Translations under genes and position numbers: made by a program
Notes under the pieces: generated by a model
Databases searched by the model: none
The model's input: only the letters and a program-made list of their open reading frames with translations
Told to the model about the DNA's origin: nothing
Part shown: positions 15,586 to 23,583 of the stretch, piece by piece
Layout of the letters: each line of letters opens with the position of its first letter
Numbering within the stretch: position 1 is the stretch's first letter
Assembly: GCA_002352105.1 (NCBI GenBank)
Contig: DEHV01000055.1
Span: 30,938 to 64,261 of the forward strand
Direction of reading: 5' to 3'
DNA from: Chitinophagaceae bacterium UBA2791
GTDB lineage: Bacteria; Bacteroidota; Bacteroidia; Chitinophagales; Chitinophagaceae
DNA: 33,324 nucleotides

Positions 15586-18500
15586 ATGCAATTTAAAATT
15601 TGTAGCTCCGCGCCCCGCAGAGCTTTTAATCAACTTTTAAGAACCATGAAGTTGACCGCCTTTTTGCTGATGCTAACATTTCTACAGGTAGGCGCAAAAG
15701 GGCTTTCCCAAAGCGTTACCTATGCCGCCGACAATGTTCCCCTGGAGCGGGTCTTCCAGGTGATAAAGAAGCAGACAGGCTACGCTTTTTTTTACAACAA
15801 TGCGGATGTCAAAAATTCCAGACCCGTATCCGTTAAACTAAGAAATGTGTCGCTTCAGACCGCCCTGAAAGAAATACTGGCAGGGCAGAGGCTGACGTAT
15901 TTCATTGAAGGCAAAACCATTGTGATCAGTCACCAAGAGGAGAAAACAATCGCTTCAGATCCGGCATCGACCGCGGCAGCGCCTGTTTTGATCGAGATCA
16001 GGGGTAGGATCGTCAACCAGAACGGCGAACCCCTGGTTAGCGTGTCGGTGGTGGTGGAAGGCACATCCATCGGCACGGTAACCAATGACCGGGGCGAGTT
16101 TACGCTGAATGTAGACAACAGGAACGTTAACCTGGTGATCTCTTCTTTAGGGTATATTTCCCAAACCATTCGCATCGGCGATCGCAATTACCTCGACATA
16201 ACCCTGGCGGCCGGGGACCAGCAGCTTTCTGAGGTGGTGGTGACTGCGCTGGGCATTGAAAGGAACAAAAAAGCCCTGGGCTATTCTACCCAGGTAGTGG
16301 ATGCCAGCCAACTTACCGAAGCCAGGGAAACCAATGTGGTAAATTCTTTGAAAGGCAAGGTGGCCGGGGTGCACATCAACGGCACTTCGGGCGGAGCGGG
16401 AACATCCAGTTTTGTAGTGATCAGGGGAAACAGCTCTTTAACCGGTTATACGCAACCGCTTTATGTGGTAGACGGTATTCCCATCGACAACCAGTCGCTG
16501 GGCGGCGCCAATTCTTTTAACGGCAGGGATTACGGCGATGGCGTAAACAATATCAATCCCGACGATATTGAAAGCATCACCGTGCTGAAAGGCCCTTCTG
16601 CCGCTTCGCTTTATGGTTCCCGGGGCGCCTTCGGCGTGGTCCTCATCACTACCAAAAAGGGAGCCAAAGGAAAAAAAGCGGTTGTTGATCTTAATTCGAA
16701 TGCCGTTTTTGAAGACATCAACGTGGTGCCCACTTTCCAGGACGTGTGGGGAGGAGGCTATGATGATAATTACACCAGTTTTAATACCATCACCGTCGGC
16801 GGCCAGGAATACAGCCAATGGCCGAGCTGGCTGATCGATAACTGGGGCGGCAAAATGGACGGTAGGCAGATGTATGTAGAAACCTGGCCGGAATTAGGGC
16901 CTGTTACATTTTCTCCCCGCAATAGCAACCGCATCAAGGAGTTTTATCAGATGGGATCTACTTATACCAATACTATCGGCGTTTCAGGCGCCAGCGGTAA
17001 AACAACGTATAGGTTTTCCGCCTCTGACCTGAGAAATAAAGGAATAGTTCCCAATTCCTCGCTGGACAGGCAAACCCTAAATCTTCGTATAGCCACTGAG
17101 GTTACCGACAGGTTAAGCGTGGAAGGAAAAGTGAACTATATCCGGCAGGGAGGAAAGAATCGCCCGGAAAACGGTATTTCCTATGCCAATGTGGCGGCGA
17201 GCCTGAATATCATTCCCCAGTGGGCGGATCTTGACTGGTTCAGGGATTATAAAACAGTGGATGGCAACATGACCAACTACAAGTCGGGATCTCCTTATAA
17301 CCCCTACTGGATCATTAATGAGTTTCTGAATAACGATACCCGCGATCGTATGATCGGGTTCTTATCGGCAAAATATAAGTTTGCCGATTGGCTGAGCCTG
17401 CAGGCCCGCGCCGGAACGGATTTTTATGCGGATACGCGCTTTGCGCGCATAGGAATAGGAACGCCTTCCGGCGATTACCGGACAGGGTGGCTTTCCAATA
17501 ATGAATACCATGTAAAAGAAGAGAATACCGATTTTCTTTTAACGGCTTCCAAGAACCTTTCCAGCGATTTTTCGGGAAGTTTTTCCATTGGCGGCAATCA
17601 TATGCGCCAAAGCACCCAACAGGTGGGCGTAACAGGAAGCAATCTGAACGTGCCCGGCCTGTATCATATCAGCAACGCTAAACTGGTAACCCCTTCCAAT
17701 GGCGTTCGTCGCAAAGAGATCAATTCATTGTATTTCCTGGGGCAGTTAGGCTATAAGGGCTTCCTGTTTGTAGATATCACCGGAAGAAACGACTGGTCTT
17801 CGGCGCTGGGTAGGAATAACTGGAGCTTTTTCTATCCTTCCATCAGTTCAAGCTTTGTGTTTACAGAGGCTTTCAATATGCAGGGAGGAGCGCTTAGCTT
17901 TGGCAAACTCCGCGCCTCTTATGCGCAGGCGGGCAGCGATTCTGATCCCTACATGACCACTTCGGGTTACAATTTGAATTCCACCGGCTTTGGCGGCCAG
18001 CCCTTTATGTATGCCTCTAATTATGTTCCCCTGGCCGATTTGAAAAATGAGTTGAAACGTTCCTATGAGTTCGGCACAGAACTTCGGTTCCTGCAAAACC
18101 GGTTTTCTTTAGATTTTACCTATTACAATTCTTCAACGGTCAACCAGATCCTTAATGTGGAACTCTCCACTGCCACAGGATATGATTACCGCGTGATCAA
18201 TGCAGGGGAAATCGTGAACAAGGGAGTGGAATTGTTTCTTTCGGCGGGGATCATCCGAACCCAGCCCTTTAAATGGGATATGAACATCAACTTCTCCAGA
18301 AACAAATCCAGCGTAAAATCCCTTACGGACAAGATCAACACGCTCACCTTGCTCGCCGGGGATGGCGGTAGTATCGAAGCCAGGGTGGGCGAACCCTTTG
18401 GTAATATTGTGGGCAATCCTTACATGAGGACCCCCGATGGCCAGATATTGTTAACGTCCGCCGGTCAATGGCAGCCTTCATCGGAAAGGGTGGTGCTGGG

Positions 18501-19053
18501 AAATATCCAGCCCGACTTTCTTGCAGGCGTCACCAATACATTTTCCTTTAAGGGCTTTACGGTTAGTGGGTTGATAGATATCAGGAAGGGCGGGCAGGTA
18601 TATTCCTTTACCAAGTATGACCAGATGGCCAAGGGCACCGGTAAGTTCACGGAAAGAGGGGGAGAAGGCCTGATCGCGGAGGGCGTCATTGAAGAGCCTG
18701 ATGGAAAATATACGCCCAGCACGATCCCGCTGCTGCGCCAGGATTACTACGCGAATAGAGCTTGGGGAGATATAGGCGAAGAATTTGTGATCGATGCGGA
18801 TTATGTGGCGCTCAGGGAAGCGACGATCGGCTATGATTTCGGACAGACCGTTTTCAAAAAAGGAGTTCTTAGTTCCGCCAGGTTCTCTGTTGTAGGAAGA
18901 AATCTTTTCTACCTGTACCGGGATCCCCAGTTTAAACTGATGGGCGTTAGTCCCGAAACTGCTTTTGCGCCTACTGCCGCCGCCCAGGGTTATGAAGCAA
19001 GAGGGATCCCGACTACCCGGAGTATCGGCCTGAACCTGTCTTTATCCTTTTAA
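15586..19053 (+). CDS. SusC/RagA-family TonB-dependent transporter with N-terminal STN signalling domain
   Basis: 1155 aa from the ATG at 15586 (MQFKICSSAPRRAFNQLL precedes the signal MKLTAFLLMLTFLQVG, as in many Chitinophagaceae SusC proteins); a GTG at 15493 and an ATG at 15646 are in frame. Domains: signal peptide; STN domain about 45-110 (NVPLERVFQVIKKQTGYAFF); carboxypeptidase-regulatory-like domain about 137-215 (RGRIVNQNGEPLVSVSVVVE); TonB plug from about 214 with KVAGVHINGTSGGAGTSSFV, YVVDGIPID and the SusC block VLKGPSAASLYGSRGAFGVVLITTKKG; then a long beta-barrel ending in LSLSF. It imports an unknown glycan or oligosaccharide with SusD. The STN domain marks it as the sensor for the FecR/ECF pair upstream. 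Confidence 0.95.
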   Translation: MQFKICSSAPRRAFNQLLRTMKLTAFLLMLTFLQVGAKGLSQSVTYAADNVPLERVFQVIKKQTGYAFFYNNADVKNSRPVSVKLRNVSLQTALKEILAGQRLTYFIEGKTIVISHQEEKTIASDPASTAAAPVLIEIRGRIVNQNGEPLVSVSVVVEGTSIGTVTNDRGEFTLNVDNRNVNLVISSLGYISQTIRIGDRNYLDITLAAGDQQLSEVVVTALGIERNKKALGYSTQVVDASQLTEARETNVVNSLKGKVAGVHINGTSGGAGTSSFVVIRGNSSLTGYTQPLYVVDGIPIDNQSLGGANSFNGRDYGDGVNNINPDDIESITVLKGPSAASLYGSRGAFGVVLITTKKGAKGKKAVVDLNSNAVFEDINVVPTFQDVWGGGYDDNYTSFNTITVGGQEYSQWPSWLIDNWGGKMDGRQMYVETWPELGPVTFSPRNSNRIKEFYQMGSTYTNTIGVSGASGKTTYRFSASDLRNKGIVPNSSLDRQTLNLRIATEVTDRLSVEGKVNYIRQGGKNRPENGISYANVAASLNIIPQWADLDWFRDYKTVDGNMTNYKSGSPYNPYWIINEFLNNDTRDRMIGFLSAKYKFADWLSLQARAGTDFYADTRFARIGIGTPSGDYRTGWLSNNEYHVKEENTDFLLTASKNLSSDFSGSFSIGGNHMRQSTQQVGVTGSNLNVPGLYHISNAKLVTPSNGVRRKEINSLYFLGQLGYKGFLFVDITGRNDWSSALGRNNWSFFYPSISSSFVFTEAFNMQGGALSFGKLRASYAQAGSDSDPYMTTSGYNLNSTGFGGQPFMYASNYVPLADLKNELKRSYEFGTELRFLQNRFSLDFTYYNSSTVNQILNVELSTATGYDYRVINAGEIVNKGVELFLSAGIIRTQPFKWDMNINFSRNKSSVKSLTDKINTLTLLAGDGGSIEARVGEPFGNIVGNPYMRTPDGQILLTSAGQWQPSSERVVLGNIQPDFLAGVTNTFSFKGFTVSGLIDIRKGGQVYSFTKYDQMAKGTGKFTERGGEGLIAEGVIEEPDGKYTPSTIPLLRQDYYANRAWGDIGEEFVIDADYVALREATIGYDFGQTVFKKGVLSSARFSVVGRNLFYLYRDPQFKLMGVSPETAFAPTAAAQGYEARGIPTTRSIGLNLSLSF

Positions 19054-19071
19054 TCATTCAACTAACTCAAC

Positions 19072-20583
19072 ATGAATCACTATATAAAACTTTCAAAGTT
19101 TATTGTCGCCGCTATGCTGATCTTCAGCGTATCCTGCACAAAAGATTTTGATGCATTAAATACCAACCCGGCGCTGGTGACCAAGGATATTGTACAACCT
19201 TCCCTGATCTTTTCAGGCGTTTTGAAAAATTCAATATTTGCTTCTTATAATAACGGCGTCATCACAGAATACAGCGGCTATTACAGCAACCAGGAGTCCG
19301 GGACTATTTTCAGGAGCCGGGAATGGTCTTCTCCATTCGCGGATTTTTATAAGAGCTACCTGATCAATATTGCGGAAGTGGTGCGGTTGACCGCCGACGA
19401 TCCGGCTTTAAACGATCAGCATGCCATGGCCAGGATATGGAAGGTCTGGCTGTTTCATATGCTGACCGACGCCTATGGCGATCTGCCTTATTTTGAGGCG
19501 GTGCAGGAATCGGACAAGGTGAATAACCAGCCGGTATACGATTCCCAGGAAACCATCTATAAGGATATGTTGAAGGAACTGAAAGAAGCCGCCGCTCAAT
19601 TGGGCGCGGTTCCGGATCAGCTGGCCATCGGCAGCGCGGATTTCCTGTTCGGCGGAAACACAGACGCCTGGAAAAGGTTTGCCAACTCCCTGCGTCTTAG
19701 GCTGTCCCTAAGAGTTAGTTACGCGGATGAGTCCCTCGCCCGGGAAAATATTGCCGAACTGACCGGCGCTCCGCTGATTACGGACAATACGCAAAATGCC
19801 AAGATGACCACCCTCGGCGCAGGCGCGGTGAATGTGAATGACCGCAATCCCCTATACAACCGGTATGTGAATCAATCCTTTTATCCCATGTGGGCTTCTT
19901 TCACCACTACTGATAACCTGATCAGGTTAAACGATCCGCGTTTGCCGGTATATGCCGACCCTGCGGCGGACGGCGTTTCGGGTTACAGGGGGCGTCCGGT
20001 GGGATTGGAGACTGCTCAGAAACCGCGCTATACGGAAGCGCAAACCGCTACCCTGGATGAGTTCTTCTGGTCGGCCCAATACAGTATTATCGTAATGAAT
20101 GCAGCAGAAGTGTTTTTTCTCAGGGCAGAAGCGGCCCTTCGCGGCTTATCCTCTGAAGATGCGCAGGATCTCTATGAACAGGGTATTGCACAAGCGCTCC
20201 AACAATACAATATAACACCCGCGACTTACCTGGCTTCGCCGGCGGGTACCCTTGCCGGCTCCGAAGAGGAAAAACTCGAACAGATCATCGTGCAGAAATG
20301 GCTGGCCATCTATTATCAGTCCAATGAAGCCTGGGCGGAATTCAGAAGAACGGGCTATCCCAGGATATGGGTGGGCGCGGATATTTCTGATACCGGCGGT
20401 AATATTCCCAGAAGAGTAAGGTATCCCCTTGATGAGTATGCGAAAAATGAAGAGAATGTAAAAGCGGCCGTGGCCAAGCTTTCTGATGGAGACGTTTACA
20501 TGAGCAAGGTGTGGTGGGATAAGAAAGCCGGGCTTCCTTTTTATCACCCGCGCCAGAATACCTTTCCGCCGGAACAGCCCTGA
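19072..20583 (+). CDS. SusD/RagB-like outer-membrane nutrient-binding lipoprotein
   Basis: 503 aa, 18 bases after susC. A lipoprotein signal ends at Cys22 (LIFSVSC). The next residues and the alpha-helical TPR-like scaffold (YGDLPYFEAVQ, TIYKDMLKELKEAAAQLG, DAWKRFANSLRLRLSLRVS, FLRAEAALRG, IIVQKWLAIYYQSNEAWAEFRRTGYP) are those of the SusD-like_2 subgroup. SusD proteins cap the SusC barrel and bind the glycan on the cell surface. The ligand cannot be told from sequence; the nearby GH20 and GalNAc genes suggest an amino-sugar-containing glycan. A strong inverted repeat follows about 160 bases downstream and probably ends the transcript. Confidence 0.93.
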   Translation: MNHYIKLSKFIVAAMLIFSVSCTKDFDALNTNPALVTKDIVQPSLIFSGVLKNSIFASYNNGVITEYSGYYSNQESGTIFRSREWSSPFADFYKSYLINIAEVVRLTADDPALNDQHAMARIWKVWLFHMLTDAYGDLPYFEAVQESDKVNNQPVYDSQETIYKDMLKELKEAAAQLGAVPDQLAIGSADFLFGGNTDAWKRFANSLRLRLSLRVSYADESLARENIAELTGAPLITDNTQNAKMTTLGAGAVNVNDRNPLYNRYVNQSFYPMWASFTTTDNLIRLNDPRLPVYADPAADGVSGYRGRPVGLETAQKPRYTEAQTATLDEFFWSAQYSIIVMNAAEVFFLRAEAALRGLSSEDAQDLYEQGIAQALQQYNITPATYLASPAGTLAGSEEEKLEQIIVQKWLAIYYQSNEAWAEFRRTGYPRIWVGADISDTGGNIPRRVRYPLDEYAKNEENVKAAVAKLSDGDVYMSKVWWDKKAGLPFYHPRQNTFPPEQP

Positions 20584-20738
20584 CGTTTAGCGTTTCTTAA
20601 GCGGGAATGAGATTGGTTGCTCCGGCCATGCATTGCTTGGGGCCTTTCAAGGCTTCCGCTTCAGCGCCCGGGCCTGTTGCCGCAGATGGAGAAATAAACG
20701 CGACCTGTTTCAGGAAAAAAGGTTAGATTCCTATGCTT

Positions 20739-20786
20739 AAGGGCTGTTAGATGGCTCGCCCAACAATGCTAACAGCCCTTTTATAT
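20739..20786 (+). terminator. intrinsic terminator-like hairpin after susD
   Basis: A perfect 12-bp inverted repeat, AAGGGCTGTTAG (20739-20750) and CTAACAGCCCTT (20769-20780), has an 18-base loop and continues into TTATAT. It lies downstream of susD and upstream of the next gene. The ATG at 20751 falls in its loop, so that codon is unlikely to be the start of the next protein. Confidence 0.7.
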
Positions 20787-20810
20787 ATTCTAAAAGCAAA
20801 AGATCCCGGT

Positions 20811-22295
20811 ATGTATAACCCTGTTTTAAAAGCTGTTTGTTGTTTATGTTTCAGTTTGTTCTTTTTAAGATCCTTTTCCCAGATCAGATCTTCTTCCGAG
20901 ATAACAGACGATGTTATGGCCGTGAGCCCTGAGGAACTGGATAGCGTATTGACCAATCCGGGCATAGGCTTTAACACGTTTCAGCGTTTTAACGGCGATA
21001 CCCTGTTCCCGGGAATGGGCTGGCGCGAAGGCTTCCCGATCGAATACCAGGATTATAAGGGAACATTGGAGAATAAAGATCATCCCCAGACAACTATTGC
21101 CTACTGGCGCGTGTACTGGAGATACCTGGAACCGGAGAAACAAAAATATCGCTGGGATATGATCGACAGGGCATTGGACAGCGCCCGGCGCAGGGGACAG
21201 AAACTATTGCTGAGGATAGCGCCGTACGGAACGACTACGGTTGACAGGGACGTGCCCGACTGGTACCGGAAAATGGTCGGCTCCGGAAAAGATTTTAAGT
21301 ATAATAATCCCGTAAACAAATGGATGGTTGATCCCGAGGATCCCCGCTATGTGCAATATTTCGGGGGCTTTATCAGCGAGATGGGGAGACGGTACGACGG
21401 CCATCCTTACCTGGAAGGAGTAGACCTGTCCATCGTCGGGGCATGGGGCGAGGGCGCGGGCTCAGAATTGCTGACGCGGCATACCATGGAAGCCTTGATC
21501 GACGCCTACACGGAATCGTTCAGAAAAACGCCGCTGATCGTATTGATGATGGATAAGGCGACAAATGAATATGCCAGTTCAAAGGGAGTCAAAACAGGAT
21601 GGAGGGTGGATTGCATAGGCGACCTGGGCTTCTGGAAGGCAGAGCAGAACGGATGGACGCATATGTACGATTACTATCCCCAATCCATCATCGAATATGG
21701 TTTGCAGGATGCCTGGAGAAAAGCGCCGCTAAGCTTTGAGATCTGCGGAACATTCCTCAACTGGAGGGATGTGCAGAAGTACACGGCTGAGGACGTGAAA
21801 TATATATTTAATGAAACGCTTAAATGGCATATCTCCTCGTTCAATGCCAAGTCGTCGCCCGTGCCAAAGGAATGGGAGCCGCTGGTAAATGAATGGTTGA
21901 AAAAAATGGGATACCGTTTTGTGCTGAGAAGATTTAAATATCCCAAAGCCGTGAAACCTGGCGAAAGGCTTGTGTTCGAATCCTGGTGGGATAATAAAGG
22001 CGTGGCGCCCTGTTATACCGATTATCCGCTGGCCATCAGGATAAAAAATAAGGGGTTCAGCGCCATCCTCGCTACCTCAGTGGATATCCGGGACTGGCTG
22101 CCCGGCGATAATATATACAACGATGCCGTGTTTATCCCGGGGGATATGCCTGCCGGGGAATACGATATAGAAATAGCCTTGCTGGATAAAACAGGAAGAT
22201 TGGATAAAACGCCCTCGCCTGCGGTTAAACTGGCCATAAAGGGAAGAACGCCGGACGGCTGGTATGGATTGGGGAAGATTGCGGTGAAAAAATAA
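20811..22295 (+). CDS. exported TIM-barrel protein with C-terminal DUF4832 domain, putative glycoside hydrolase
   Basis: 494 aa from the ATG at 20811, which directly begins a signal peptide (KAVCCLCFSLFFLRSFSQ); the in-frame ATG at 20751 lies in a terminator loop. The N-terminal two thirds resemble a glycosidase TIM barrel (NPGIGFNTF, TIAYWRVYWRYLEPEKQKYRWD, GQKLLLRIAPYG, GVDLSIVGAWGEG). The C-terminal beta-sandwich (GYRFVLRRFKYPKAVKPGE, WWDNKGVAPCYTDYPLAIR, MPAGEYDIEIALLD) is typical of DUF4832. Candidate acid/base and nucleophile are Glu214 (WGEG) and Glu310 (FEICG), by analogy with clan GH-A. No activity is assigned to the family to my knowledge. It follows the SusCD unit and precedes the transglutaminase-like and GH20 genes, which suggests glycan processing. 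Confidence 0.7.
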   Translation: MYNPVLKAVCCLCFSLFFLRSFSQIRSSSEITDDVMAVSPEELDSVLTNPGIGFNTFQRFNGDTLFPGMGWREGFPIEYQDYKGTLENKDHPQTTIAYWRVYWRYLEPEKQKYRWDMIDRALDSARRRGQKLLLRIAPYGTTTVDRDVPDWYRKMVGSGKDFKYNNPVNKWMVDPEDPRYVQYFGGFISEMGRRYDGHPYLEGVDLSIVGAWGEGAGSELLTRHTMEALIDAYTESFRKTPLIVLMMDKATNEYASSKGVKTGWRVDCIGDLGFWKAEQNGWTHMYDYYPQSIIEYGLQDAWRKAPLSFEICGTFLNWRDVQKYTAEDVKYIFNETLKWHISSFNAKSSPVPKEWEPLVNEWLKKMGYRFVLRRFKYPKAVKPGERLVFESWWDNKGVAPCYTDYPLAIRIKNKGFSAILATSVDIRDWLPGDNIYNDAVFIPGDMPAGEYDIEIALLDKTGRLDKTPSPAVKLAIKGRTPDGWYGLGKIAVKK

Positions 22296-22389
22296 TTTTC
22301 AGCCTTGTATTCCTTGTCCTTCAGGTATTAAATGTACATAGGGAACAGGACAGCCTGGGTAATGGGCGCTGTTATGGCTTTGGTAAACA

Positions 22390-23523
22390 ATGATGAAAAA
22401 CATGAACCGGTTTTTGCCTTCTTTGTATGTGTTCTGGGTACTGCTGCATGGCAGTTGCGCCGACCCCGCGACCTTTACACAGCTCGAGGTTAGCAATCCT
22501 GCGTTCATAAGCAATACCCTGTTCATAGGAGAAGAAGACATGATGAACCCCAGGCTGGATTCGCTAAAAGATAAATACCGGTTGGATACCCTCTTTAAAG
22601 GCGAAGCGGATGGAATGAAAAGAATACTGGCGCTTCGGCATTGGATAAAGAACAGGATGCCCATTGGAGAAACCGGGCTCTATAACGGGGAAGCAGACCC
22701 TGAAAGGATATTAGATGCGGCGGCCAGGGGAGAGACATTCCATTGCGGGCATTATATGATCGTTCAGAATGCTCTCCTGCATGCGTATGGGTATGTTGCC
22801 CGTTGTCTGGGATCGGGCCCCGGAGAACCCGGACGCTTCGATCAGCATCATGCTATGAATGAAATATGGGCCGGGACTTACGGAAAATGGTTCATGTGCG
22901 ACGCAAAATATGATCACCATTTTGAAAAGAACGGCATTCCCTTGTCTGCGCTGGAAATACGCGCGGAATACTTAAAGAACAAGGGCGCTGATATACTCCT
23001 GGTTAGAGGGATAAACAGGACGCCTGTGCATGATAACCCCGAAGTGAAACAGACCAAGGAGCAGCTTACGCAGACCTATACCTGGCTGGAATGGGAAAGA
23101 AGCGCCGACAGGTTCACCCGGTTCCCCCGTACGGACGACCGGTTGATCATGTACCGCGACGACTATACCCGGGATCATATCTGGCTATGGGACGGCAAAC
23201 CTCACTGGGCTTTGAAGACGGATTATATTGCGTATGCCGATTCGATAAAAGAGATAGAATGGACGCCCAACACGATCCGGTCGCAGGTAACGATTGACCA
23301 GGATAAAAGGGCGGCGCATATTCAATTGTTTTCCCAAACGCCCGGGTTCCTACGGTATGAAATGAGATCATCCATCGATGAAGATTGGAGGCCTTGCGAT
23401 GCTGCAATAACGCTTTCCCTTGCCCCGGGCCGGAATGAATGGATATTCCATACGGTGAATGCGCGCGGGATAGCGGGATCCGGTCATCGGGTGGTTATCG
23501 TCCCGGATCGGATCACAGATTAA
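22390..23523 (+). CDS. transglutaminase-fold lipoprotein
   Basis: 377 aa; the ATGs at 22390 and 22393 are equivalent. The signal ends at Cys23 (LLHGSC), indicating a lipoprotein. The papain-like transglutaminase core has a likely triad of Cys119 (FHCGHY), His153 or His154 (QHHAMNEIW) and Asp171 (MCDAKYDHHF), with the expected order and spacing. The C-terminal part, after about residue 250, looks like a beta-sandwich (DKRAAHIQLFSQTPGFLRYEMRS is its core). Bacterial members act as peptidases, amidases or crosslinkers; the substrate is unknown. Its position between the DUF4832 and GH20 genes could mean it opens a peptide or amide part of a glycoconjugate, which is speculative. Gaps to neighbours are 94 and 60 bases. 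Confidence 0.7.
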   Translation: MMKNMNRFLPSLYVFWVLLHGSCADPATFTQLEVSNPAFISNTLFIGEEDMMNPRLDSLKDKYRLDTLFKGEADGMKRILALRHWIKNRMPIGETGLYNGEADPERILDAAARGETFHCGHYMIVQNALLHAYGYVARCLGSGPGEPGRFDQHHAMNEIWAGTYGKWFMCDAKYDHHFEKNGIPLSALEIRAEYLKNKGADILLVRGINRTPVHDNPEVKQTKEQLTQTYTWLEWERSADRFTRFPRTDDRLIMYRDDYTRDHIWLWDGKPHWALKTDYIAYADSIKEIEWTPNTIRSQVTIDQDKRAAHIQLFSQTPGFLRYEMRSSIDEDWRPCDAAITLSLAPGRNEWIFHTVNARGIAGSGHRVVIVPDRITD

Positions 23524-23583
23524 ATCAAAAGCGATGCGAATGTATCGGAAAATTTATTTGGATAACCAGTTATAACCTCAACA

